A stretch of 64,000 nucleotides of DNA from Trachythela sp. YZ-2020 (GCA_016169945.1 JADLSH010000228.1:62001-126000), one strand, 5' to 3'; positions 25,001 to 34,127 are shown, numbered from the stretch's first letter. The notes: generated by a model from the letters alone, not told the origin. Program-made: numbers and translations.

Positions 25001-25847
25001 GATTGAAGTCCTGACTGCTCTCATTTTTACATTCTCCTGTCAACATGCTGCTGTGAATTTCAGTCAAAAAGATCATTATGGCTTTACGCCTAATGCTCCA
25101 GCTATCTTACGTCAGCCACCGCCAACTAGAAAGGGACATGCCACTCTTAAATCAATTATGTCAACTCTTCCAAGCAAATCACAAGCTGCCAAAGCCATCG
25201 CGACTGTTTATATTTTAACCAAGTTTTCTGAAGATGAGGTAAGATGAGGTTCTGTCCCATTTTATAATGAGACAATTCTCTCTTTTTCATGTTCTATCTT
25301 GTTGTGGGACATCTGCGTTTGGCATCGTTTCACTCTATCAGCGGGCTGCTATTGCGGGAAATGAATCGTCTTTTCCTTTTCATTTCCGCCGAAAATGGGC
25401 ATTCTACATGTAAATTGTATATTGGAAATATTGCCAATGTTCAAATACTATACTTTCATGGTGAATATAGATTTCTCATTAGCTATATCACATAATTTGT
25501 ACGCATTCATTTGCTTGTGTATATATACTTTCAATGCATGTTAAATAGCATAGTTTAATTGTACCGTGTTAGATAATACATTAATACAAGGGCGTCTTGC
25601 TTTATACTGTGGCTGTGACTATTTATTATAGCGGCAAATTATTTTATTCTATTTCTGTGTTTTCTAGCGTTATCTGGGAAACTACAGCGCTACAGCTTGG
25701 GAAGATAATGAAGCTCTAGATGCAATCAATCATTTCCAAGACAGGCTTGAGGAAATTTCTAAGAAAATCAAGGAAAGAAACGAGAATTTGGAAGTTCCGT
25801 ACGTCTATCTCCTTCCTGAACGCATTCCTAATGGAACTGCTATCTGA
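7294..25847 (+). CDS. AOS-LOX: Allene oxide synthase-lipoxygenase fusion (AOS-LOX), copy A, 14 coding exons
   Basis: Exons: 7294-7300, 7485-7564, 8646-8895, 10344-10524, 10970-11170, 11745-11987, 12523-12764, 13399-13668, 16793-16970, 18038-18341, 21326-21634, 22241-22477, 24714-25238, 25668-25847. All introns are GT-AG, and the exons total 3207 nt (1068 aa plus stop). Residues 1-375 form a catalase-related haem domain (distal Thr66-His67, proximal Tyr355 in an RxxxY motif). PLAT spans about 376-490 and the lipoxygenase about 493-1068. The lipoxygenase iron ligands are His759, His764, His945, Asn949 and the C-terminal Ile1068; Gly802 is the R-type stereocontrol residue. P. homomalla AOS-LOX is about 1066 aa, so the length fits. 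Family knowledge: the LOX domain makes 8R-HPETE from arachidonate and the haem domain turns it into an allene oxide. A related hydroperoxide-lyase fusion exists in soft corals and cannot be excluded. The exon model was built by eye from homology. Confidence 0.95.
7485..7564 (+). CDS. AOS-LOX copy A exon 2
   Basis: This encodes residues 3-29, the N-terminal helix ([16 protein letters not shown]). The acceptor is AAAG before GGGAAAATG and the donor is CAG|GTAAGC. It ends in phase 0. Confidence 0.92.
7600..8110. repeat. Degenerate tandem repeat in AOS-LOX intron 2, unit A
   Basis: Roughly thirty imperfect copies of a 13-15-bp unit like AAGATTGAATTATTGAATC fill most of intron 2, with frequent ATTGAAT and TAAGATT words. 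Confidence 0.85.
8646..8895 (+). CDS. AOS-LOX copy A exon 3: distal haem pocket
   Basis: This encodes residues 30-112 plus one base. It contains Thr66-His67 (RRPTHTYA), matching the Thr66/His67 distal haem pair known in coral AOS, and the conserved stretch [13 protein letters not shown]. It is flanked by TTTCAG and GTAGAT. Reading runs through the donor to a stop at 8976-8978, which is intronic. Confidence 0.95.
10344..10524 (+). CDS. AOS-LOX copy A exon 4
   Basis: This encodes residues 114-172 of the haem domain, including [14 protein letters not shown]. The acceptor is TTTAG and the donor is TA|GTAAGTA inside a Tyr codon. The minus-strand reading frame over the same bases is a shadow. Confidence 0.93.
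10970..11170 (+). CDS. AOS-LOX copy A exon 5
   Basis: This encodes residues 174-239, with [18 protein letters not shown] and an acidic loop ([10 protein letters not shown]). The acceptor is TTTTCTAG and the donor is TG|GTATTA, splitting Trp240. Confidence 0.93.
11745..11987 (+). CDS. AOS-LOX copy A exon 6
   Basis: This encodes residues 241-320 of the haem domain ([15 protein letters not shown], then [14 protein letters not shown]). The acceptor is TTTTTCCAG and the donor is AG|GTGAGA. Confidence 0.94.
12523..12764 (+). CDS. AOS-LOX copy A exon 7: proximal haem Tyr and PLAT start
   Basis: This encodes residues 322-401. The motif RVAVY carries Tyr355, equivalent to the proximal haem ligand Tyr353 of P. 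homomalla AOS. The AOS to PLAT transition lies inside this exon: [19 protein letters not shown] (from residue 376) is the first PLAT strand and calcium-binding loop. Confidence 0.95.
12885..13195. repeat. GTT/GTC microsatellite in intron 7, unit A
   Basis: A long GTT and GTC trinucleotide tract is interrupted at 13049-13079 by a 31-base unique word that recurs in the intron 8 fold-back element. It then continues as degenerate GTT/GTC. The long homopolymeric reading frames (Val, Arg, Gln, Thr runs) over it are artefacts. Confidence 0.95.
13399..13668 (+). CDS. AOS-LOX copy A exon 8: PLAT domain
   Basis: This encodes residues 403-491. The PLAT core includes [17 protein letters not shown], whose exposed Trp and acidic residues are expected to serve calcium-dependent membrane binding, and [11 protein letters not shown]. 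Reading continues past the donor (AAG|GTAGGA) to 13871, but that part is intron. Confidence 0.95.
14603..15096. repeat. Fold-back element (long hairpin) in intron 8, unit A
   Basis: The left arm 14603-14823 is the reverse complement of the right arm 14852-15096 with few mismatches and small indels. The loop is about 28 bp. Ends are CTTGAAATTGGCGTTTTGAC and its complement. No coding capacity and no clear target-site duplication. Confidence 0.88.
15883..16648. mobile_element. Long-TIR element with reiterated TTTTGCCGAAA arms, intron 8, unit A
   Basis: Inverted arms of roughly 250 bp (about 15883-16150 and 16375-16648) are built from repeats of the form GACATTTTGCCGAAAAGAC. The outer ends read GGTACGCGGACATTTT and the complement of GGGTGGCCGGACATTTT. 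Flanks show TTAATTCC at the left and TCAATTCC at the right, a possible 8-bp target duplication with one mismatch. The superfamily is not assigned. Non-autonomous. Confidence 0.75.
16793..16970 (+). CDS. AOS-LOX copy A exon 9: linker and LOX start
   Basis: This encodes residues 493-550 ([17 protein letters not shown], then [14 protein letters not shown]). It follows a 3.1-kb intron full of fold-back elements. Tyr518 here is Phe in copy B. Confidence 0.93.
17603..17644. other. Small hairpin in intron 9
   Basis: GTCCGTAC and GTACGGAC flank a second GGAAAA/TTTTCC pair. A further 11-bp stem (GTAGTTTCAGC / GCTGAAACTAC) lies at 17724-17762. Both also occur in unit B. Role unknown. Confidence 0.45.
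18038..18341 (+). CDS. AOS-LOX copy A exon 10: LOX domain
   Basis: This encodes residues 552-652, including [19 protein letters not shown], a hallmark of animal lipoxygenases. It ends with AAG|GTTGGC, a weak donor, but the homologue and exon 11 join here in phase 0. Further reading to 18470 is intron. Confidence 0.93.
18515..19500 (+). mobile_element. LINE reverse transcriptase fragment in intron 10, unit A
   Basis: Across shifting frames the + strand reads GVPQGSILG, then IYINDLP, then FADDPNLF (the RT catalytic box, normally xADD), then [15 protein letters not shown] sequence, then [16 protein letters not shown], then [10 protein letters not shown] and [12 protein letters not shown], the usual order in Jockey/CR1/L2-type LINEs. 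Several frameshifts and stops are present, including TAG at 19295. The clade cannot be settled by eye. Confidence 0.85.
21326..21634 (+). CDS. AOS-LOX copy A exon 11: LOX domain
   Basis: This encodes residues 653-755 ([13 protein letters not shown], then [11 protein letters not shown], then [14 protein letters not shown]). It holds three of the four amino-acid differences from copy B: Glu677Asp, Ile693Val and Ala724Pro. Confidence 0.95.
21888..21907. repeat. ATG microsatellite in intron 11
   Basis: A short GAT/ATG trinucleotide run. In unit B the matching run (about 52019-52038) is preceded by about 170 bp that unit A lacks (51849-52018). Confidence 0.7.
22241..22477 (+). CDS. AOS-LOX copy A exon 12: first two iron ligands and Coffa Gly
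   Basis: This encodes residues 756-834. HLLRTH gives iron ligands His759 and His764. [10 protein letters not shown] places Gly802 at the position of P. homomalla 8R-LOX Gly427, the Gly/Ala site that separates R from S lipoxygenases. Confidence 0.95.
22786..24009. mobile_element. hAT-like non-autonomous transposon in intron 12, unit A
   Basis: This 1224-bp element starts CAGGGGCGGACTGG and ends in the inverted counterpart CCAGTCCGCCTTTG. An exact 8-bp duplication, CACATATT, flanks it (22778-22785 and 24010-24017), as expected for hAT transposition. An internal inverted repeat of about 48 bp per arm spans about 23425-23595 (ACCATTTGCAGAAT and complement). No transposase frame. Confidence 0.88.
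24714..25238 (+). CDS. AOS-LOX copy A exon 13: LOX catalytic core
   Basis: This is the largest exon, residues 835-1009. [13 protein letters not shown] gives ligands His945 and Asn949. [19 protein letters not shown] is also diagnostic. The T run at 24788-24792 has five bases here and four in copy B. Confidence 0.96.
25668..25847 (+). CDS. AOS-LOX copy A exon 14: C terminus
   Basis: This encodes residues 1010-1068 and ends [10 protein letters not shown] before TGA. The terminal Ile carboxylate is the fifth iron ligand in this family, so the C terminus is intact. Confidence 0.96.
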   Translation, partial: RYLGNYSATAWEDNEALDAINHFQDRLEEISKKIKERNENLEVPYVYLLPERIPNGTAI

Positions 25848-27336
25848 TGTGAAACTGTACGAAGAACGTTGCTCCTTATTTTCCCTATTTTGCTTTTCTA
25901 TTCATCAGTTTAGTAGATTAATGCCGGTTTTCTTCTCGCGAATTTTGTCGCGCCAGCAGACCATATTATTTTGTCTTATGCATGAGCTCTAGCCCGATGA
26001 TATCTAATAATTATGCAGTCTTTTAAAATTCAACGAAAGAAATCAGTTGTTTCGCGCGAAGAAATTTGCTAGTGAAAAACCGGCTTACCATGAGCTCGAG
26101 TCGTATATGAGCAATATACGACGAGAGCGAATGGTATAATTGTTTTATAATATAGATAGTAATTGCATTAATAGACTATTTTGTATTGTAATGTTTTGAC
26201 AGTTTGTTTAGCCACAATCCGTGTCGCAACTTGGCCTAAAATATTAAAATGTTTTTGTTAATAATGTGCTTTTGTTTTATCATTTAAAGTGAAACGGTTT
26301 TAGAACAACATTCCTGAAGACTTCAGACTTCAGACTATTCAGTTTTCCGAAGAATTTCTATTCTGAACATGTTTTTCGCTGCTCTTTCGGTACTAATTCC
26401 TGAAAAAGACTTGATTTACCAGTTTCTAAATTATAAATCCTTTTGCTAACCTGTAAACAATTGCTGGAAGTTTTTTCGTGCTGTTTTTTTCTTTATTAAG
26501 GCTCCAAATTTCGGGTTGACAAAACTCTTATATAGTTTTTGTGCCGCCATTTTGTTTTTGCTACTCACTGTATATATGAGCTGATATACGGCGAGTAGCT
26601 CAACCAATCAGGTTGCAGAATAGCTCATATACGGTGGATGACTATATTATAAATACATATATATATATATATATTTATTATACTCTCACATTCTTTCACA
26701 TACGATTGACCAATCATATGTCCTTGATAGGGTCACGTGCCTGTCCGACATTTTACGATGTAGAACAGGAGCATGTAGGACAGTAGCTTATCGCCGCTTT
26801 TTTCCCTGTTTAACTCACCTTTTAACATGTTTTGTTAATTTTAAGCACAAAACAAACGGCAGGGCGAAGTAATGTAAAGCAAAGAAAAGGATTTGGAAAA
26901 TTGAAGTCGTTTCTTTTATCAGTTTTGTTTAAAAATAAAGCGCGGGAAAACATGTCTTTGAAATTCATTTGTTTATAACAGGTCGAAAGGTCAGTAGAGT
27001 TCTTTTTCTGATTTAAATTATGTCAAATCGTCTTAAATAGACTGAAAGATAGTTAGTATTATTAAGGTGCACTTTTGCTTTCTATAAAACTAGTTTATTT
27101 ACTTTTTGTGTGGCAGAAGTGCCACACAAGTTTTCGCTGTGGTTTTATCGCATTGTTGTTGCATTACTCTCGTTTACAACGTGTTCTTGTGTTCTCGACT
27201 TGCAATATTGGGCTCGACCTTCGGTCTCGCCCAATATTGAAGTCTCGACTTAATATTTTGCCATATTGGGCTCAGAAGAATCCAATAAGATATAATATAT
27301 ATGTATGCCATGGCAATAAAACATGCATATTCGTAA
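25848..27336. other. AOS-LOX copy A 3' region
   Basis: The region holds the 3' UTR and downstream sequence. AATAAA occurs at 26934-26939 and 27315-27320; neither is close to the stop and neither can be assigned as the poly(A) signal. An imperfect inverted repeat, GCCGGTTTTCTTC-TCGCGAA, lies at about 25923-26084, and a TA-dinucleotide run at about 26658-26676. Confidence 0.4.
27203..27239. other. 37-bp hairpin downstream of AOS-LOX copy A
   Basis: CAATATTGGGC and GCCCAATATTG form the stem with an inner GACC-TTC-GGTC pair, one two-base mismatch in between. The same hairpin is at 57415-57451 in unit B. Function unknown. Confidence 0.6.
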
Positions 27337-27344
27337 GCGTGTTG

Positions 27345-28429
27345 CAGGGAAGCCGGAACTGGGGGGCAGGAGGGGCAGCTGCCCCTCTTGCCCTTCTCCA
27401 GGAAAGTCAAGGGGGGCAATGGCCGGTGCCCTTTTGATTTTAGGTAAATATTTGTTATAATTTATGAATTCGTTATCGTCCTTATTGAGAACTATATAAA
27501 TAAAAACGAAAAATGCAACCACTATGATGATATAAAGCATGTTCAACGAACATTTGCTGGAAAAACTTTAAAAAATAATGTATGAAATTAACTTTATGTT
27601 AATTTAGGTGGCTCCCTACAGTAATGCATGAGATGATCGCGGGACGAGAGTCAAAAACGCGTGGCAAGTACGTACGTAGACTTTCCCACGCAAATTCGAC
27701 GATCAAAACAAAAGAAACATATTTCGCCCGGTTTTTTAAAATAATTTTTACCATTCTGAAAGATTTGTAATGAAAAAATGGCTCTCAAATATATTGAATA
27801 AACGTCAAAATCAAAAGATAAAAACAACATTTGCCACTCGTTTTTGCACGATGAAAGAACAACTTGCGCCCGCGAACTATTATTAACTAGTCAGCGACGT
27901 TTTTATATAAGGGAAATTTCGTGAAGCTGTTGACCCAATTTTGTACCTTTATATGCGTTTTACTCTTTAGTTTCATCGGTAACCTGCCTTCAAATTTTGA
28001 CCACAAATTTTAATTTTGGTAAATTTTATATATTTCAATTTTTAAAAAAATCGCCAGTGTAGAACCGCGTACTCCCCCCAAAAAATTTTGTGTTCTTGAG
28101 TCTCTGTGTCTTGATTTCCTGCATTTTCAGAGACAATTTTTGATATATCCCATCTAAACGGAGCCAGGATTGTTGTGAGAATACCATAACTGTCCTCTAA
28201 ACTCAGTTTTTTCCCCCTTTTTGCTTATACTTTGGACAAAAGGGACCTTCACTGGGGGGGGCCAAAATAGCTTACTGGGGGGCCAGCATGGGGGCTGGGG
28301 GGGCTTTTGCCCCTCCAGTACATTAGTTAAAAAAGGCCCTGCCTTAAACCCCTTAGTATATTATCAATTTAAAAGTGCCCTTGAATGAAAATCTGCCCCC
28401 CTTGCGCTCTCGTCGTTCCGGCGTCCCTG
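27345..28429. mobile_element. Second hAT-like non-autonomous transposon, unit A
   Basis: This 1085-bp element has ends CAGGGAAGCCGGAAC and the complement of CAGGGACGCCGGAAC. An exact 8-bp duplication GCGTGTTG flanks it (27337-27344 and 28430-28437). The subterminal regions are G-rich at the left and right. Its sequence is unrelated to the intron 12 element. No transposase frame. Confidence 0.88.
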
Positions 28430-28816
28430 GCGTGTTGGTTTTCCTAGTTGAGTTAGATATCAAATTATCAATCTTTTGAATAACAAAAAAAGTTTTATCT
28501 TAAATTTCTTTCATAATTTTGAGGAAACTTTTATTTCGATTTTTCATATGTTCGGGGAGATTTCTTTAGCTTTTATTGCGAAACAAATTACCATTATTGC
28601 ACCCATGTATACAGTATTGTAATCATGTCAAATATTCTCGAAAATGTTTTTAGAATGATATATGGGTAAAAGTATAAATTGATCGGCTATTCTATAGGAA
28701 TGAGATAGGTATATATCTGAACTGACCATATCGAAGCAATTATAGATGATACCCTGTCGAATCTGAGCATGCATGCCGTTTTGTTTACAGTTTTTGTTTC
28801 CATCTATAATATTCGA

Positions 28817-29160
28817 CTCAAAAGTCAATTTCACGCGGTCCATACGTCAGTTTCAGTCCCCCACAACTTATTTACTGCGCGGTCCGTACGTAAACTCTAT
28901 TTTTGTATTAGTTTTTTTGTCAGTCGTATAAGGCGTATAAGCTAGTTTGTGCAAAAAGTTTATGAGAGCCATGAAAATATGGGATAAGATAAGCTATCGT
29001 GCAGGTTTTAACAGCTATTCAAGTTTTTTTTCTATTTTCGTGAACTTATTTGAACTTTGGCCGTTGTGAAATCAATCACGTTTGATGGCGTAGGCACTGT
29101 TATTTTGGCTTCACTTTTCACCGCCAGTTATCGTTCCAGGTAACCAAATTGAGTTCACTG
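28817..29160. other. Unique spacer after unit A
   Basis: The sequence has no match to the segment following unit B at 59070. No coding content was recognised. Confidence 0.5.
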
Positions 29161-31173
29161 CTCATACGTAGCCGATGCGTGACCTGCATGATAAATCCAA
29201 GATGGCCGCCATTCAGGGCAAAAAGACTATAAACTCTACGGGGAAATCCATATTTTTTGCATTTTGCGTCGTCCCAGTGTTTCGAATCCACTTCGATCAA
29301 ACTTTTTTGGCAATAACTACTTATCGTGAAGGTTTTAGACGCAAACTGGACAGCTGGGGATGAATTCCTATAAAAATATCGCTCGCCGAAATTTGTACGA
29401 AATCGTCACTTGGTCAGTTCGAGTGAATTACTCTGGTTTAGAGTATTTTGAAAAGGAAATTTGTGGTTTTCAAGGCCAAAGACGTATACCTTGAAGGCTT
29501 TGGATGCAGAATGGACCGTTTGGGATAAATTATATTAAAATATCGCTCGCCGAAGCTTGACATGAAAATGTCACTTGCTCAGCTCGAGTCATTTACTGCA
29601 GACAAGTACTTTAAATGTACTTGGTTTAATACATTTAGTCATTAGATATTTTGAGGAATATTCAGAACATTACTTAGAGGATAAAAGTAATGTCTGTAAC
29701 AGGCTTTACTTGCTGAGATGACTGGGATTACAAAAAAGCAATTAAAATTGGGAATGGAAAATGAGATTATGATCCCTCCCCCACCTCTTACAACCCTCTG
29801 ACTTCTTTCCCCAGATTTTGTTTCCTTTTATAGTATTTTTGGGGCTCACTTAAATCTGGGGCTCATCGAGCAATTCCCTCCTGGACAGCCTTGGAAAATA
29901 TAGCTTACTAAATGTCGTGTTAAAAAGAACCATAAATAGAAAACACTAACATATTGTTAATCTGGACATTCATTCTCACTAGATGACATGTCAAGAAATT
30001 CAGTTTTGGACACGCAAGAAAACTTCATGTTAGTTTTATTGAGGTTCAACAAAGTAGGAAAATTTGCCATTAATTACTTGAAGGATTAATACATTTTTAC
30101 TATAGAAATGATCATTAATATTAGTATAACAATGTACAGATTTCATTTAAGCATACATGAAACTGTTAAGTTTAATGAACAGAATTTATTTTATAGAGGT
30201 TTATATTTCACGACCACCATGGAAAGTCTGGCCGATGCATACCATACTTGATATTTTTCAGTACATGAACAGGTTGCACACTGTTACTGTATTGTTAAAT
30301 GTTAAGTTAAATGTTTTAAAACAATACTGAAAATCAGAAACAACACTCAAATTTGCTGCACTTGCCACAATTTTGCACACTACACACTTGAATTTTCCCC
30401 TGCTGCATAAATGTTTCCTTGTCGAAGTTCAATGTTCAGAATAATGTTCAGAATTCTTCCTTTCATGAGTAATGCTGTCTGCCATTTCATCCAGTGAGTT
30501 CGAATAGGCTGCATTGCATCTTCATAAATGTTTTAAAAACTTTTAATATTTCCATCCTTGAAATACTGTACCATGTTTGTGTGTCAAATTTCACCTCTAG
30601 GTGATATTTGGCATCAGTTAACTGTGGACTTAACTTTTAAATACTGATTTTATCCTCTAAGTAATGTTCCGAATATTCCTCAAAATACCTAATGACTAAC
30701 TGTATTAAACCAAGTACGTTTAAAGTACTTGTCTGCAGTAAAATGACTCGAGCTGAGCAAGTGACTTTTCATGTCAAGCTTCGGCGAGCGATATTTTAAT
30801 ATAATTCATCCCAAACGGTCCATTCTGCATCCAAAGCCTTCAAGGTATACGTCTTTGGCCTTGAAAACCACAAATTTCCTTTATAAAATACTCTAAACCA
30901 GAGTAATTCACTCGAACTGACCAAGTGACGATTTCGTACAAATTTCGGCGAGCGATATTTTTACAGGAATTCATCCCCAGCTGTCCAGTTTGCGTCTAAA
31001 ACCTTCACGATAAGTAGTTATGGCCAAAAAAGTTTGATCGAAGTGGATTCGAAACACTGGGACGACGCAAAATGCAAAAAATATGGATTTCCCCGTAGAG
31101 TTCATAGTCTTTTTGCCCTGAATGGCAGCCATCTTGGATTTATCATGCAGGTCACGCATCGGCTACGTATGAG
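29161..31173. mobile_element. 2-kb element with about 525-bp terminal inverted repeats, between the two units
   Basis: The left arm 29161-29686 and the right arm 30648-31173 are near-identical reverse complements, starting CTCATACGTAGCCGATGCGT. The same 62-codon reading frame appears in both arms on opposite strands, with one residue differing. The 960-bp centre has no convincing coding sequence. I see no target-site duplication: the flanks are TTCACTG and TCAGCAA. It could be a fold-back or long-TIR transposon, or a simple inverted duplication. Confidence 0.75.
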
Positions 31174-31192
31174 TCAGCAATCTAGGTTTATT

Positions 31193-31227
31193 CATAGTTA
31201 ATAGAGACATTGTCTCTATTAACTATG
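31193..31227. other. Perfect 35-bp palindrome near the start of unit B
   Basis: CATAGTTAATAGAGACA and its exact reverse complement are separated by a single T. It lies 20 bp after the inverted-repeat element and about 40 bp before unit B begins. Confidence 0.9.
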
Positions 31228-31243
31228 GTTTATTATATCTATG

Positions 31244-31267
31244 CATCACACCCATCACACCCATCAC
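31244..31267. repeat. Short CATCACACC tandem at the unit B breakpoint
   Basis: About 2.7 copies of CATCACACC run directly into the first bases of unit B. Confidence 0.8.
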
Positions 31268-31344
31268 AATTTAGATCTATTTAAAATTGCCAAACACTAG
31301 TATAAGTACAACATGAATGTGACAACCCGGAAGGCCATGTGCTC

Positions 31345-32085
31345 CTTTGGTTTTCGACCTATTTTTCAAAAGTCCCATGCAAGCTTGCCACTGGCTTGCC
31401 TCAAACTACTCCCAAACGTTTGGGGATGACCAAAACCTCTTTCTTTCATCAAAACAATTATTTTCAAGCTATCTAAACATGCTCTAAAAGTTGAAAATTT
31501 TGGGCAAATGCAAAGGGGGGACCACCGAAAGCCGGACAAAGCAGTGGTTCCCCCTTTGGTTTTCGACTTATTTTTCTAAATTCCCAATCTTGCCCTCAAA
31601 CTACTCCCAAAGTTTGGGAGATGGCTAAAACGTCTTTCTTTCATCAAAACAATGATTTTCAAGTTATATAAACATGTTTTAAAGAAGTTGGAAATTTTGG
31701 TCAATTGCAAGGTAGGACCACAGGCAACCGAAGGCCATGTTGTCGACTTATTTTTCAAAACTCCAGATCTCCTTTAAACTACTCCCAAACGTTTGAGAGA
31801 TGGCGAAAACCTCTTTCTTTCATCAACACAATAATTTTCTCAAGTTATATAAACATGTTTTAAAAAAGTTGAAAATCTTGGTCAAATGCAAAGGGGAGAC
31901 CACAGGCAACCGAGGGCCCTGTTGTCCGCACTTTGGTGTTCGATTTATTTTTTGAAAGTCCCAATCTTCCCTCGAAGTACTCCAAAACGTTTGCGAGATG
32001 GTAAGAACCACTTTCTTTCATCAAAACAATGATTCTCAAATTATGAGTTGAAAAGTTTGGTCAATTACAAAGGGGCAACCGAAGC
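31345..32085. repeat. Tandem repeat, four units of about 190-215 bp, unit B
   Basis: This is the counterpart of 927-1680 with the same four units. A few bases are missing in the first unit (ACCGAAAACCG of copy A is shortened near 31528). Confidence 0.85.
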
Positions 32086-32128
32086 CCTAAAACACGCTAC
32101 GAAGTGATCACACGCTTTGCATACTGTA

Positions 32129-32300
32129 CCGCAATATATGATCCGCAAATTAAAACCGCAAATTTATAATCCGCAAATTATAATCCGCATTTTCCACCGC
32201 AATCCACAATTTATATTCCGCAAATTATAGTCCGCAGTTTACAATGCGCAATTTATAATCCGCAATTTATCATTCGCAGTCCGTAATCCGCAATCCGCAC
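32129..32300. repeat. Short degenerate tandem repeat (CCGCAAATTATAAT), unit B
   Basis: This is the counterpart of 1718-1890 with no length change seen. Confidence 0.8.
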
Positions 32301-32489
32301 TTTTCACCAAACCATTTGAAAAGATATTTCCAGTTTGAGAGTATTTTGTGATGAAATTCAACAGACATTCCATGAAAATGGAATTAAATTTGTATGCTAC
32401 GCTTCCGGTCGTTCGAGCGTATGTTGATTCTCGGATTAAATAGCTTATTCCCTCACAAATGTGAAATTAAACTCTTCTAAAGAGATTTA

Positions 32490-32643
32490 CAGGGTGTTTA
32501 AAAAAACCGCTACCGAAAAAGCCTCGATTGTGTACACTTGGGAATTTAAAATTGCTTATTTGCTTCTAATTGCATGCAAATATGCCAGACAAAGCGAATT
32601 TTCTAAAACCTCTAATTTCTAAGGGTTTTTTTGAGACACCCTG
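32490..32643. mobile_element. Mariner-like MITE flanked by TA, unit B, with 20-bp deletion
   Basis: This is the counterpart of 2079-2252 at 154 bp. The 20 bases lost lie in the left inverted repeat (the CTTAGAAATTAGAGG block), so the hairpin is broken here. Confidence 0.8.
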
Positions 32644-34034
32644 TATGTCCGACTGTTTAGGTTTCGAAATTTGCGGCGCCACTATTGTACGTATGCAATA
32701 CATATTCAACATTTGCCCTTTTAGGTATGCCGTCACAGTTTGGATTTAATGCATGATCTCACGTCAAAGGATACGCTTACTCCTGAGCACCTGCAGTACC
32801 AAGCTTCGTCGGATAAACGAATTTTCGGTAAGTAATTTTATTCAGTGATTTGTATTATAACTTATAAAGCATTCGTGTATTCAAGTTGATTATGCATGTG
32901 TTTTCCACTGGTTGATAAGTTAACTATATATAATACCTCAACATGTAGCCTGTATGGACGCCAAGGAGACGACATTCCTTCAAAAAGTGATTGTAAAGTA
33001 AGATATCTATCGCATGAATTTAATATAGCCAATTTAGAGTGAACACAAGACATGGAAATCTGTGGTTTGCCGTTGTAAACAGAGTGAGGACATAATATTA
33101 TAAATATTATGAATTTGTAGCGTTTTCGGATCATTTTCGACCATCCACATTACTAATTGTCACGTCATTAGCTCTTAGAAAAAGTTACGTTTTTATCATT
33201 TTCAGGCTTTATATAGGAAACATTCTGCAGAGAAGAGGCAAACGGGCTTGTAGTGACTTTGTAATATTAGAGATCGATTAAACTAATAACATATTAACAC
33301 AGGATGGTGTAGAGCATTATTTTGTTTTTATTAGCTATTGCTTGCAGATTTCCCAAATCTCAATTACTATATTATTCAGTTTGTAAGCAAATATGCTATT
33401 ATGTTTAAGCAGTTAAGCATGATATCTGTAAAACAAGAAACGGGGAATCGAGAAACGGAACGAGGGATGGAATCCATAGATTCGGCGTGAAAATCAATGG
33501 GGGGTATGCGTGGGCTTTTATTTTAATAAAAATATAGTAAAATAAGTAAAAGTAAATGGCATTTTTCGCCGGTGTATGCGTTTTTCCCAAAAAATTTTTG
33601 TCTCACCCCATGAAGGATAACACAAACTTGAAAATTTTTTGCTGAGTTTGCGAAATTTTTTAAAATGCCTTTACAGAGTACAAAGTATAAACGGGTATAC
33701 GCGCTTTATGGCTGCACTATAGTTAGCTTTTATCTTTAACAGGAATAGTATGTAAAGCTACAGATTATAAAAATATGATATAAATTCATGCACTTTAAAT
33801 ATGTCTACTTTAACGATACAAGTGTATAGATATTAAGAAATCGAGAGCAAGCAATATATATAAAGATACTGAAAAAATTAGACTACTAGAAATAGTAGAA
33901 AACTGTCTATATGATTCTATTTTGATTGAACATGCCCAGTGCGAGCACCTATTTCATAAATATAAATATATGATAAAATAATCTATTCTACATGGAGCAT
34001 TAGAAGCAAAAAATAAACACACAATGAGATATGC

Positions 34035-34127
34035 TTTTACAGATTCCGGGTTTTACAGATTCCGGGTTTTACAGATTCCTGGTTTTACAGATTCCGGGTT
34101 TTACAGATTCCGGGTTTTGCAGATTCC
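34035..34127. repeat. Minisatellite, 16-bp unit, about 5.5 copies, unit B
   Basis: This is the counterpart of 3646-3738, identical in unit number and variants. Confidence 0.9.

Larger units (their letters stand above)
848..28816 (+). repeat. Segmental tandem duplication, unit A
   Basis: This 27,969-bp stretch is repeated in direct orientation at 31266-59069. Homology starts at the shared ACAATTTAGATC (848 and 31266) and ends at CTATAATATTCGA (28816 and 59069). Flanking sequence on either side of the two units is unrelated. The offset between matching exons drifts from 30380 (exon 1) to 30130 (exon 14), so length differences are confined to introns and flanks. It may be a recent tandem duplication or two haplotypes joined by the assembler. 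Confidence 0.93.

Noticed and set aside
29175..29363. Same 62-codon frame found at 29175-29363 (+) and 30971-31159 (-)
   Set aside because: It is conserved only because both lie in the arms of the inverted-repeat element. No recognisable domain and no start context.
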